NCBI RefSeq assembly: GCF_009996845.1
Contig: NZ_JAACYS010000018.1
Location: 1-45,470, forward strand
From: Pallidibacillus pasinlerensis
GTDB taxonomy: Bacteria; Bacillota; Bacilli; Bacillales; Caldibacillaceae
DNA: 45,470 nucleotides
Direction of reading: 5' to 3'
Shown: piece by piece, positions 36,275 to 43,575 of the stretch
How the letters are laid out: each line of letters opens with the position of its first letter
How positions within the stretch are numbered: position 1 is the first letter of the stretch
Program-made: the position numbers and the translations under genes
The notes under the pieces: model-generated
Told to the model about the DNA's origin: nothing
Databases searched by the model: none
The model's input: the letters and a program-made list of their open reading frames with translations, nothing else

Positions 36275-36363
36275 AAGTTTGTCTTCATTTTTTTCTAATT
36301 AACCTTTATATTAATATATAAGATTTTTTTCAGAAAACAACTTGTGAAGAGGAGAATTACGTG

Positions 36364-36897
36364 ATGTCCCTTAAAGAAAAAAGTATTGTATTAACTGGCT
36401 TTATGGGAGTTGGAAAAACAACAGTCGGTAAAGCCGTTGCTAAAAAATTATATCGGGATTTTATCGATATTGATAAAGAAATTGAGAAAAAGTTCCAAAT
36501 GCCAACTACGGAAATTTTTAAAACTTACGGTGAAAAAACCTTTCGCCAAGCTGAAAAAGAAATGATTCTTCATTTTAGCGAACAAAAAATGAAAGTAATC
36601 TCCCTTGGTGGCGGTGCATTTTTACAAGAAGAAATTAAACAAGCGTGTTACGAAAATTGTATTATTATCTTTTTAGATTTATCTTTTGAATCGTGGAAGG
36701 ATCGGATTAATTTAATTATTGATAGTCGACCTGTATTACAAGGGAAAACGTTAGAGGAAATGGAGCAGATATACAACGAACGTCAACCGATTTATCAAAC
36801 TTATCATTCGAAAATTAACACCGATTCGTTAGATGTTGAGGAAACGGCTGAATATATTACGGATTCGCTGAAACTAGCTTGGGAGTTGTATAAGTAG
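36364..36897 (+). CDS. aroK: shikimate kinase
   Basis: About 177 residues. P-loop GFMGVGKTTVGK, shikimate-binding Asp in DIDKEIEKKF (Walker-B-like) and FRQAEKEM, GGGAF core motif (SLGGGAFLQ), and lid region SRPVL. It phosphorylates shikimate at O3 in the chorismate pathway. ATG 36364 is nine nt from GAGGAG; GTG 36361 is also possible. No other aro gene is adjacent. Confidence 0.93.
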   Translation: MSLKEKSIVLTGFMGVGKTTVGKAVAKKLYRDFIDIDKEIEKKFQMPTTEIFKTYGEKTFRQAEKEMILHFSEQKMKVISLGGGAFLQEEIKQACYENCIIIFLDLSFESWKDRINLIIDSRPVLQGKTLEEMEQIYNERQPIYQTYHSKINTDSLDVEETAEYITDSLKLAWELYK

Positions 36898-36984
36898 ATA
36901 ATCTACAATTTTAGGGTGATTTTTATAAAGCTTGACCTTTATTCGGGCGATTTTACGATTATTAGCCTATCTTTGTAAATTCTA

Positions 36985-37217
36985 TGAGCGATTTTTCCTG
37001 TTTAATGAGCGATTCGCTTACTTTTGTGAGCGAGTTGCCTTTTTTCATGAGCGACTTTTTCAATTTATGAGCGAATCGCGATTTTACGAGCGAATTGGCG
37101 TTAGCTATGAGCGATTTTGTAAGGTGTTTGATCGATATTTATCATTTAAAACATGCCTACTTGTCCTATGAGCAATTTCATACGACCTATGATCGACTTC
37201 ACTACCGGTATGAGCGA
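36985..37217. repeat. intergenic array with 21 bp period, core TGAGCGA
   Basis: Copies start at 36985, 37006, 37027, 37048, 37068, 37087, 37108, 37129, 37169, 37190 and 37211. Spacings are 21, 21, 21, 20, 19, 21, 21, 40 (one unit lost), 21, 21. The core is (T/C)GA(G/T)CGA with one TGAGCAA; the remaining 14 bases per unit vary and are T-rich. A related CGGGCGA at 36944 is 41 bp before the first. It fills the gap between aroK and the convergent dsbA-like gene, which holds no gene: the 79-codon open frame here is a by-product of the 7-codon period. Confidence 0.88.
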
Positions 37218-37231
37218 TTTGAATTCCTCGC

Positions 37232-37270
37232 CCAAAAAAAACAAACGACGTAAGCCCAACACTTACGTCG
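37232..37270 (-). terminator. terminator of the FrnE-like gene
   Basis: CGACGTAAG (37246-37254) and CTTACGTCG (37262-37270) form a perfect stem; on the minus strand it is followed by TTTGTTTTTTTT. Confidence 0.85.
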
Positions 37271-37282
37271 CTTTGCATTCCT

Positions 37283-37930
37283 TTATTTTTCCGCCTGTTC
37301 TTCTTCCCAAACTTTATTTAAAACTTGAACAAATGCATCCACCGGTTGTGCTCCGGAAACGGCATATTTATTGTTAAACACGAAGAATGGTACTCCTTGA
37401 ACACCAATACTACGAGCTTCTTTAATATCGTCCATCATTTCATCGATATTCTCTTTACTGTTTAGTACACTACGAACGTCCGCTTCAGCAAGTCCTGCTT
37501 CAGTTGCCAAGCGAACAATTGTGTCGTGATCACTAATTAATTCACCTTCAGAAAAATGAGCTCGGTAAAAGCGTTTAAAAAACTCTGTTCCCTTTCCTTG
37601 CTTCTTCGCAAATTGGAATACACGATGAGCATCAATTGTATTGGCAAGTTTCGCTGTATCGTAATCAATATTGACACCAGACTGTTTCCCCATATTTACT
37701 ACTTGGCTTAACATCGATTCCGCCTGTTGAATTGGTAGACCTTTTAATTCTGCAAATGTTTCTGCATAACTTTTCCCTGGATCATATTTTGCATCAGACA
37801 TCAAAAGAAACGTTTTATATTCAATTTCAACATTATCTACCTGTTCAAAACGCTCTAATGCTTGGTCGAGGTGAGATTGACCTATAAAACAAAACGGACA
37901 AACAAAATCAGACCAAATTGTAACTTTCAT
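37283..37930 (-). CDS. DsbA family oxidoreductase, FrnE-like
   Basis: About 215 residues, cytoplasmic (no signal peptide). Active site CPFC in IWSDFVCPFCFIGQ, helical insertion, and GVQGVPFFVFNNKYAVSGAQP with the cis-Pro loop and the family's end motif. FrnE proteins are 2-hydroxychromene-isomerase-like thiol oxidoreductases. ATG 37930 shares one base with the TAA of the upstream 53-residue gene, so translation is coupled. A good terminator follows. Confidence 0.92.
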   Translation of the reverse strand: MKVTIWSDFVCPFCFIGQSHLDQALERFEQVDNVEIEYKTFLLMSDAKYDPGKSYAETFAELKGLPIQQAESMLSQVVNMGKQSGVNIDYDTAKLANTIDAHRVFQFAKKQGKGTEFFKRFYRAHFSEGELISDHDTIVRLATEAGLAEADVRSVLNSKENIDEMMDDIKEARSIGVQGVPFFVFNNKYAVSGAQPVDAFVQVLNKVWEEEQAEK

Positions 37931-38091
37931 TATTTTACCTCTTTCTCTTTTTGAATTGGACCACATACACCAGTATTTACATCACAAAAAAATCCTTCTG
38001 ATGAATCATTTAGTTGTAATTCCTTTAAAATATCTAACTCAACCAATTTAATTGGAGTCGACTCTTTCGTTTCTTTCTTCTTTTCTGTCAC
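37930..38091 (-). CDS. 53-residue two-cysteine peptide coupled to the FrnE-like gene
   Basis: Starts GTG 38091, seven nt after AAAGGAG, and reads MTEKKKETKESTPIKLVELD, with a later FFCDVNTGVCGPI. The stop TAA overlaps the ATG of the DsbA/FrnE-like gene by one base. It is charged, soluble and has two Cys six residues apart (C-x6-C). The tight coupling to a thiol oxidoreductase suggests a partner or substrate, perhaps metal- or redox-sensing (inference). No family recognised. Confidence 0.7.
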   Translation of the reverse strand: MTEKKKETKESTPIKLVELDILKELQLNDSSEGFFCDVNTGVCGPIQKEKEVK

Positions 38092-38171
38092 TATTTTGCA
38101 CTCCTTTATCTCGGTTTTCTTTGATTATAAATGAAATGAGTTTGAGAATCTATTTATTCGAATCGGTAAAG

Positions 38172-39434
38172 CTACTCATTTCCAACTGCAGACATCTCTT
38201 TCTCTTCACCATTTAAATTTCTAAAATCATGGCCGGACGGATTTTGGAAAATACGTAAACCAAATTCCGGAGCAACCACAAATAAATGATCAAAAATATC
38301 GTCTTGAATCGTTTCATATTCAGTCCAATCGGTCGTATTGGTAAAACAATATAGTTCTATCGGCAAACCTCTTTCAGTCGGTTCCAATTGGCGGACCATT
38401 AGAGTCATTCCTTTATGAATACCAGAATGATTAAGTAAGTAATTTTTTATATATGCACGGAACACACCGATATTCGTTAACGCTCGTCCATTTACCGGAT
38501 TGCTTCGGTCAATATTATGCGTTTCATTGAACTTTTGTATTTCTACTAATCGTTCATCGATATAGTCGGCTAAAAAATTTATTCTGCGAAATTTGTTTAT
38601 CATCTCATCATCACAAAATCGGATGGAATTAACATCGATATAAATTGGTCGTTTTATTCTTCGCCCTCCGGAATTTTGCATCCCTCTCCAGTTAATAAAA
38701 GAATCGGAAATTAACGAATAGCTCGGAATTGTCGTAATCGTTTTATCAAAGTTTTGCACTTTTACCGTATGTAAAGAAATTTCAATGACATCCCCATCTG
38801 CTCCATGTTTCGGCATCGTGATCCAATCACCGACACGAACCATATCATTGGCAGATAATTGCACACCTGCTACAAGTCCTAATATGGAATCTTTAAACAC
38901 AAGCATTAGTACTGCAGAAAGTGCACCTAAACCGCTTAGTAAAATAAATGGACTTTTATTAAGTAAAATGGAAATAATTAGAATAATCCCTATTATTGCC
39001 AACACAATTTTTACAATTTGAATGACACCTTTAATTGGGCGGATTTTTGAAATCTCAAAGGTTTCATATATATCATGGAAAGCATCAAGCGCACTACTAA
39101 TAACAATTAGGTTGACAATGATTAAATAAATATTTGCTCCACTTTCAATCAAATGTTGATAACGTGGAAATGTAGGTGCGAAATAATAAATAATAATCGC
39201 TGGTACGATATGGGATAATTTATGAAATACTCTACGTTTCAGAAGAATATCATTCCATTTAAATTTTGACATACTCACCATATGAGATATTATGCGAACG
39301 ACAACCTTTTTCGTTAAAAAATTTGCAACAATACATATTAATGCTATTAATAAAATTGTAACTGCTGCAGCTAAGTATTGGCCGGTTTTCCCCTCAAAGC
39401 CTAAATTAAATATCCAGTTATTTATGAAATCCAT
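38172..39434 (-). CDS. MscS family mechanosensitive channel, YbdG-like
   Basis: 420 residues. About five membrane helices; the pore helix and beta domain entry read LSGLGALSAVLMLVFKDSILG and GVQLSANDMVRVGDWITMPKHGADGDVIEISLHTVKVQNFD, the MscS signature. The long C-terminal region with FINWRGMQNSGGRRIKRPI is typical of the YbdG/YnaI-like larger subgroup rather than small MscS. It releases osmolytes during hypo-osmotic shock. An ATG follows a GGAGGGGAACG site. Two small membrane protein genes lie just upstream on the same strand. Confidence 0.92.
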   Translation of the reverse strand: MDFINNWIFNLGFEGKTGQYLAAAVTILLIALICIVANFLTKKVVVRIISHMVSMSKFKWNDILLKRRVFHKLSHIVPAIIIYYFAPTFPRYQHLIESGANIYLIIVNLIVISSALDAFHDIYETFEISKIRPIKGVIQIVKIVLAIIGIILIISILLNKSPFILLSGLGALSAVLMLVFKDSILGLVAGVQLSANDMVRVGDWITMPKHGADGDVIEISLHTVKVQNFDKTITTIPSYSLISDSFINWRGMQNSGGRRIKRPIYIDVNSIRFCDDEMINKFRRINFLADYIDERLVEIQKFNETHNIDRSNPVNGRALTNIGVFRAYIKNYLLNHSGIHKGMTLMVRQLEPTERGLPIELYCFTNTTDWTEYETIQDDIFDHLFVVAPEFGLRIFQNPSGHDFRNLNGEEKEMSAVGNE

Positions 39435-39520
39435 AAAATCGTTCCCCTCCGTTGGAAATTACTAGTATTTTTTTATGTTTATTTCTGTTGCGTGTTTTTT
39501 TAGTGTGTACGAATTTATAA

Positions 39521-39640
39521 TTATTCCTCGTCATCTTCAGGAAATTTAAAAGGTATATATTGGTCCAATTGGCGGATTGTATGAAACATAAAGAAGAAGA
39601 CAAAAAGCCCAAATAGAATCATAGTAGCCTTTGTCATCAT
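39521..39640 (-). CDS. 39-residue membrane peptide
   Basis: Starts at ATG 39640 (second ATG 39637) after AAGGTTGG. One helix (MILFGLFVFFFMF), then HTIRQLDQYIPFKFPEDDEE with an acidic tail. It begins nine nt after the stop of the preceding 40-residue peptide gene and lies 87 bp upstream of the MscS channel. Compact, with a good ribosome binding site, so probably real. No family recognised. Confidence 0.55.
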   Translation of the reverse strand: MMTKATMILFGLFVFFFMFHTIRQLDQYIPFKFPEDDEE

Positions 39641-39649
39641 AATCCAACC

Positions 39650-39772
39650 TTAGCTATACTTTTCCGATTCATATGTCATCCCTAACCAAATTACGAAAAT
39701 CCCAGCAATTTCAAAAACAGAACATGCGATAAATTTTTTGAGAACTGTTTTTCGCTTCGATACAATCCTCAT
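39650..39772 (-). CDS. 40-residue membrane peptide
   Basis: Starts at ATG 39772, six nt after GGGGGAGGAA, a very strong site. A basic N-terminus (MRIVSKRKTVLKKF) leads into one helix (IACSVFEIAGIFVIWLGM) and a short polar tail. It is followed by the 39-residue peptide gene. Together they look like a two-peptide membrane unit or small subunits of a larger complex. No family recognised. Confidence 0.55.
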   Translation of the reverse strand: MRIVSKRKTVLKKFIACSVFEIAGIFVIWLGMTYESEKYS

Positions 39773-39955
39773 TAATTTCCTCCCCCGCAAAATACCATTT
39801 TACAAGAATTTACTTTAAATTGAGATTAAAATTTCATTAAAAATTTTATACAGGTAAATATTTTCCCATTGTTGCATAAATAATTTTTAGTTAGCAAAAC
39901 TAAATAACACAACAGTGATTATCTATATACAACAAATTTGTGAATATTAATACAT

Positions 39956-39985
39956 TTGACATCGGCATTTCCACAATTGTATTAT
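39956..39985 (+). promoter_or_regulatory. sigma-A-like promoter of the nucleoside transporter
   Basis: TTGACA (39956-39961), 18 bp spacer, TATTAT (39980-39985). Just upstream at about 39931-39940 lies the perfect palindrome ACAAATTTGT, a candidate operator for an unknown regulator. Confidence 0.55.
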
Positions 39986-40020
39986 TATCTTAGTGTAAAA
40001 AAAATGGTAAGGAGATCTAT

Positions 40021-41202
40021 ATGGATATTTTAATTGGTTTATTAGGTGTAATTTTCACAATTGGTATTGCTTTTTTATGTTCAAATGACAAAAAGAATAT
40101 AAATTTTAAAGCAATCATTATTTTACTTGTATTACAAGTGATCGTAACACTCTTCATGTTTAGAACAACGTTTGGTGCAAAAATTATTGAAGTTGTATCA
40201 AATGGTGTTACAAAAGTCATCAGTTATGGATATGAAGGAATTAACTTCGTAGTTGGTGGGTTAATTCCTGAAGGAGTTTCGGTCTTCTTTTTCAATGTCC
40301 TAATGGTTATTATATTTACTGCAACATTACTTTCAATATTAACATATATTAAAGTTCTCCCATTGGCAATTAAGTATATCGGTGGATTTTTAGCGAAAAT
40401 TACAGGACTTTCTAAAGTAGTTACTTTTAACAGTGTTAACTCCATTTTCTTCGGGCAAAGTGAAGCAATTTTAGCGATTAAGACTCATTTAGACAAAATG
40501 AGTAATAATAAACTGTTTATTATTTCTACAAGTGCAATGGCATCGGTTTCAGCTTCAATTATGGGAGCTTATATGACGATGATTCCACCAAAATATGTTT
40601 TAGTGTCCATGCTTTTAAATGCACTATCTGGTTTAGTTGTTGCGACAATTATGACACCAATCACAAAAGAAGATGATGAAGAAATTAATATTAAAGATAT
40701 TGCAACTTCCAATTCAATTTTTGGAGCGATTGGAGAAGGTGCTTTAGATGGCGGTAAAGTTGCTCTGATTGTTGCGGCGCAACTGGTTGCTTTCGTAGGG
40801 TTAATGGCATTGATTAATGGGATATTTACTGCATTAATTAATATTTCATTTTCTGAAATTCTAGGATACATATTTGCTCCTATTGCTTTCATCATGGGTG
40901 TGCCATGGAGTGAGGTAATTTCAGCTGGGTCAATCATGGGTATGAAATTAGCTACAAATGAATTCGTTGCCATGTTGCAATTCCAACCACTTATGCCTGA
41001 GTTATCGGCGAAAACAGTGGCTATTGTTTCATCATTTTTAGTGTCCTTTGCTAACTTCTCATCGATTGGAATTATTGCTGGTTCTATTCAAGCGATTCAT
41101 GCAGAGAAAGCAAGCATCGTTGCCAAATATGGTTTAAAAATATTACTTGCTGCAACATTAGCATCAATTTTAACAGGAACGGTTGTTGGATTGTTTGTGT
41201 AG
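40021..41202 (+). CDS. CNT family nucleoside transporter
   Basis: 393 residues, concentrative nucleoside transporter with N-terminal Nucleos_tra2_N, gate and C-terminal domains. Signatures: NSIFFGQSEAILAIKTHL, SASIMGAYMTMIPPKYVLVSML, GALDGGKVALIVAAQLVAF, and NEFVAMLQFQPLM followed by SFANFSSIGIIAGS. It imports nucleosides with protons or sodium, like B. subtilis NupC/NupG. ATG follows AAGGAG. The 3' end faces a SAM riboswitch transcribed from the opposite strand. Confidence 0.93.
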   Translation: MDILIGLLGVIFTIGIAFLCSNDKKNINFKAIIILLVLQVIVTLFMFRTTFGAKIIEVVSNGVTKVISYGYEGINFVVGGLIPEGVSVFFFNVLMVIIFTATLLSILTYIKVLPLAIKYIGGFLAKITGLSKVVTFNSVNSIFFGQSEAILAIKTHLDKMSNNKLFIISTSAMASVSASIMGAYMTMIPPKYVLVSMLLNALSGLVVATIMTPITKEDDEEINIKDIATSNSIFGAIGEGALDGGKVALIVAAQLVAFVGLMALINGIFTALINISFSEILGYIFAPIAFIMGVPWSEVISAGSIMGMKLATNEFVAMLQFQPLMPELSAKTVAIVSSFLVSFANFSSIGIIAGSIQAIHAEKASIVAKYGLKILLAATLASILTGTVVGLFV

Positions 41203-41232
41203 TGAAGATAATTAGGTAATGTTAATTTACAT

Positions 41233-41269
41233 AAAAAACCAAGGGGAAACACATCTCCTTGGTTTTTTG
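41233..41269. terminator. shared bidirectional terminator
   Basis: AAAAAACCAAGG and CCTTGGTTTTTT form a strong stem around a GGGAAACACATCT-type loop, with A and T runs on both sides. It ends the nucleoside transporter mRNA on plus and is the first terminator met by the SAM riboswitch RNA on minus. Confidence 0.88.
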
Positions 41270-41310
41270 TTCCGAATTTTTACTTCTTTAATATGGTATG
41301 ATTTCGCTCA

Positions 41311-41430
41311 CACTCCTCTTTCTCTCAGAATTACCTTCTGCAGGATTTAGCACCTTGTTAAACGATTTAATAGTTTAACAGGTTGCCGGGTTTCATCGGG
41401 CCTGTCCCTCCACCACTCTTGATAAGAATG
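41311..41430 (-). ncRNA. SAM-I (S-box) riboswitch without a downstream gene
   Basis: The minus strand holds the complete S-box core: TTATCAAGAGTGGTGGAGGGA, in pieces AAGAGTGGTGGAGGGA, GGCCCGATGAAACCCGGCAACC (kink-turn and pseudoknot bases within it), GGTGCTAAATCC and a closing P1 formed by CATTCTT (41424-41430) and AGGAGTG (41311-41317). S-boxes bind S-adenosylmethionine and terminate transcription of methionine or cysteine genes. Here the next DNA downstream is the 3' end of the nucleoside transporter in antisense. The RNA would stop at the shared hairpin (41233-41269). It is either a relic leader or a stand-alone RNA. Confidence 0.93.
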
Positions 41431-41474
41431 TACAAAATATTTAGTTTTCGACTTTTTAGAATTGTTAGTTCGAA

Positions 41475-41502
41475 ATTTATCACAATATTTTTTTCTTGTC
41501 AA
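41475..41502 (-). promoter_or_regulatory. sigma-A-like promoter of the SAM riboswitch RNA
   Basis: On the minus strand TTGACA (41497-41502), 16 bp spacer, ATAAAT (41475-41480). Transcription would begin about 35-40 nt before the aptamer P1 helix, a usual distance, so the orphan riboswitch still appears expressible. Confidence 0.6.
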
Positions 41503-41580
41503 CACAAATAACTTATAAATTATTTTAAAAAAGTCTTACGAAAACGAAATTCAAAAAATGATATATGTATATACAAAAAA

Positions 41581-41837
41581 TTAAAGATATTTTTTAATAA
41601 AAAATAAAAAGAACCGCAATTGATTTAATAAGTCATCATTGTTTGTGCTCATCAATTTTGAATCAGTCAAATCTGACATAAACGCACCGGAAGAGTTTAA
41701 GAAACGGATTTTATTGTAACTGTGCCAGACCAGATAAAAAGGACATTCGAAAAAGTTTGAGTTAAAAAAGTTACTGCTCCCCAATTAACTAAAAGAATAA
41801 TACCGATTGTAAAAATCCCCCAAAATATTTTCTTCAT
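41581..41837 (-). pseudogene. frameshifted small membrane protein gene
   Basis: From ATG 41837 one frame gives a plausible signal-like helix (MKKIFWGIFTIGIILLVNWG, then AVTFLTQTFSNVLFIWSG) and stops at 41697. The protein-like sequence continues in another frame to 41581 (RFLNSSGAFMSDLTDSK, then NNDDLLNQLRFFLFF). The two frames overlap near 41720-41760, so a small indel has broken the gene. No clear ribosome binding site precedes the ATG. I do not recognise the family with confidence. Confidence 0.45.
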
Positions 41838-41974
41838 CTAAGTTTATCGAAGATTTTTCACAATATACGAGTAAAGCTTTGAACGACTTTATTTATGAAT
41901 GCAATAACGGAAATGATATATTTTTTGTTTCCTCTGAACAAGAAGCCCTTGAAAAATTATCAAAAGCTAAATAA
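41813..41974 (+). pseudogene. C-terminal fragment of an unrecognised gene
   Basis: A frame open from 41813 to TAA 41972-41974 ends with clearly protein-like sequence (SKFIEDFSQYTSKALNDFIYE, split here as SKFIEDFSQYTS and KALNDFIYECNNG, then SSEQEALEKLSKAK). It has no start codon and its 5' part runs antisense to the start of the frameshifted gene next to it. A good terminator follows. It looks like the tail of a gene whose body has been deleted. Confidence 0.35.
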
Positions 41975-41982
41975 TGTTACAC

Positions 41983-42030
41983 AAAAAAGTTTCAAATTAC
42001 ATACAATGATTTTGAAACTTTTTCTTTTTT
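41983..42030 (+). terminator. terminator after the C-terminal fragment
   Basis: AAAAAGTTTCAAA (from 41984) pairs with TTTTGAAACTTTTT (42010-42023), followed by CTTTTTT. It can also act for minus-strand transcripts of the 55-residue gene. Confidence 0.7.
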
Positions 42031-42051
42031 ATTTAATCACAAGGAAATGTT

Positions 42052-42219
42052 TTATCGCTTATGATTTTTTAAATCTTGTATCTCTTTTTCCAATCGTTCT
42101 ACTTTTTCTTCAAGATCCCGCCTCGGTTCAGTAACTCGGCGACTGAAAACTTTAACTACCCCCACTACCGCTACAACAATACCGAGAAATGCAATAACAA
42201 CAAAAAACGTTAATTCCAT
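42052..42219 (-). CDS. 55-residue membrane protein with coiled coil
   Basis: Starts at ATG 42219 after AAAGGGGG and TAGGA. One N-terminal helix (FFVVIAFLGIVVAVVGVV), then a basic turn (FSRRVTEPRRD), then a short coiled coil LEEKVERLEKEIQDLKNHK with Leu/Val in heptad positions. Similar one-helix plus coiled-coil peptides are common in Bacillaceae, function unknown. It is its own unit between a terminator and the maltose acetyltransferase. Confidence 0.6.
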   Translation of the reverse strand: MELTFFVVIAFLGIVVAVVGVVKVFSRRVTEPRRDLEEKVERLEKEIQDLKNHKR

Positions 42220-42292
42220 TCCTACGCATCCCCCTTTGCTTACTAGTTACTTAATAATACGAATATAAGTAGAAAAAAGTTTCCTCCCAATT

Positions 42293-42326
42293 AAAAAAGT
42301 GCCAACGGAAACATGTTAGCACTTTT
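42293..42326 (-). terminator. terminator of the acetyltransferase gene
   Basis: AAAAGTGCCAAC (42295-42306) and GTTAGCACTTTT (42315-42326) form a stem with one mismatch; on the minus strand TTTTTT follows. Confidence 0.75.
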
Positions 42327-42333
42327 ATCTTTA

Positions 42334-42894
42334 CTATAATTCAATTTGTTTAATAATTTTAGCTGGATTACCGCCAACTACTACATTATCTGGAACATCT
42401 TTAGTCACAACGGATCCGGATGCTATCACAACATTGTCCCCGATTGTTACACCAGGGTTAATAATAGAGCCTCCCCCAATCCAAACATTATCTCCAATGT
42501 TCACAGGTTTTCCATATTCTTTCCCTGAATTTCGTTCAATTGGATTGAGTGGATGAGTTGCCGTATAAATGTGCACATTTGGTCCAAGCATACAATTATC
42601 CCCAATTCGTATTTCACAAACATCTAAAAATGTGCAATCGAAATTGGTATAAAAATTTTCTCCGACATAAGTGTTATAGCCATAATCAAACCGAATATTT
42701 GGTTCCATATAAATATTTTCCCCTGTTGAACCGAGCAAGTCTTTTAAAATCTGAGTTCGTTTGTCACCTTCTGTTTCTAATGTTTGATTATAAACTCGAA
42801 CTTTCCGGCGAGCCTCTTCACGGTCCCTAACTAACTCAGGTTCTGCCGGATTGTATATCTCGCCTGCTAACATTTTTTCTTTTTCCGTTTTCAT
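42334..42894 (-). CDS. maa: sugar O-acetyltransferase, Maa-like
   Basis: 186 residues of the hexapeptide-repeat (left-handed beta helix) family. N-terminal Mac domain: [21 protein letters not shown]. Beta-helix repeats run from about 60, with catalytic His in YTATHPLNP and the acetyl-CoA loop [25 protein letters not shown]. It transfers acetyl from acetyl-CoA to maltose, glucose or galactosides, as in B. subtilis Maa and E. coli Maa/LacA. The AAGGGTAGGG site precedes the ATG. Confidence 0.93.
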   Translation of the reverse strand: MKTEKEKMLAGEIYNPAEPELVRDREEARRKVRVYNQTLETEGDKRTQILKDLLGSTGENIYMEPNIRFDYGYNTYVGENFYTNFDCTFLDVCEIRIGDNCMLGPNVHIYTATHPLNPIERNSGKEYGKPVNIGDNVWIGGGSIINPGVTIGDNVVIASGSVVTKDVPDNVVVGGNPAKIIKQIEL

Positions 42895-42916
42895 TTGTTG
42901 CCCTACCCTTCAGAAG

Positions 42917-43414
42917 TTATGCTATGTATTTATCACCTTTTAGATTAACATACCCTAACAATTTCTGCGTAAGCTTCATCTTCCAAATACCATATCCAAT
43001 TAATGCACCAATCATATTAAGAATAAAATCATCAATATCAAAACTTCCTCTTCTCGTAATAAATTGCATCGCTTCAACAACGAATAACAATACAATCATA
43101 GAAGAGATAAATTGACTAATTTTATTTATTCTTGCTATATAGTAAGGCAAAAAGACTCCCATCGGTAGAAATAACAGCAAATTACCTGCCAAATTTTCAA
43201 TTGGTATATACATATTCATACTTCCATCAATCATCGCTTGAATATATGTATTGATTGTACGAAAAGGAACTAGGTTAGTAGAACTCATGACATAGGTTGA
43301 GAAATCTAACCCTTGCATCCGATCAACCCTAAATCTTAAAAATAATATATAGATTAGTGGTAACAAATAGATGATAAAGCTTACATTGATAACAGTCTTT
43401 ATTACTTTTTTCAT
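42917..43414 (-). CDS. VanZ family membrane protein
   Basis: About 165 residues, four or five helices. Core signature: NLVPFRTI, NLAGNLLLFLPMGVFLPYY and a C-terminal RGSFDIDDFILNMIGALIGYGIW, matching the VanZ-like domain. VanZ proteins confer low-level teicoplanin resistance in enterococci; most homologues have unknown roles. ATG 43414 follows GGGGAGGGAG; five further in-frame codons upstream overlap that site. Same strand as maa, 22 bp upstream, so they may be co-transcribed. Confidence 0.9.
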   Translation of the reverse strand: MKKVIKTVINVSFIIYLLPLIYILFLRFRVDRMQGLDFSTYVMSSTNLVPFRTINTYIQAMIDGSMNMYIPIENLAGNLLLFLPMGVFLPYYIARINKISQFISSMIVLLFVVEAMQFITRRGSFDIDDFILNMIGALIGYGIWKMKLTQKLLGYVNLKGDKYIA

Positions 43415-43522
43415 ACTCTCCCTCCCCATACCATCATTAGATTACCATATTTTCCCAATAATTTCTATTTTACTATAAAAAAAGGTGTTTTTTAGAATAT
43501 AATGAATTTACATAATGTTTGT

Positions 43523-43548
43523 GGACCCATTTTTTCATTTTATTCGTC
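43523..43548 (+). promoter_or_regulatory. candidate autoregulated ECF promoter
   Basis: GGACCC (43523-43528), exactly 16 bp, then CGTC (43545-43548). CGTC is the -10 of several Bacillus ECF sigma factors with 16 bp spacing. It lies directly upstream of the sigma gene, as expected for autoregulation. Confidence 0.4.
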
Positions 43549-43575
43549 TAAATAAGTAGGAAAGGGGGATCCATA

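Noticed and set aside
36932-37171. Open frame of 79 codons rich in E-R pairs every seven residues
   Set aside because: The 21 bp period of the TGAGCGA array equals seven codons, so the peptide pattern is produced by the DNA repeat; no ribosome binding site.
36985-37217. Possible CRISPR array
   Set aside because: Conserved part is only 7 bp, spacers of 14 bp are too short and no cas genes are near.
39418-39612. 64-codon minus-strand frame overlapping the MscS start
   Set aside because: It overlaps the channel gene and the 39-residue peptide gene in another frame, has no ribosome binding site, and the peptide frame fits better.
40224-40973. Minus-strand frames inside the nucleoside transporter gene
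   Set aside because: Shadow frames of a clear CNT coding region with no start signals.
42346-42830. Plus-strand frames inside the maa gene
   Set aside because: Antisense shadows of the hexapeptide-repeat acetyltransferase.
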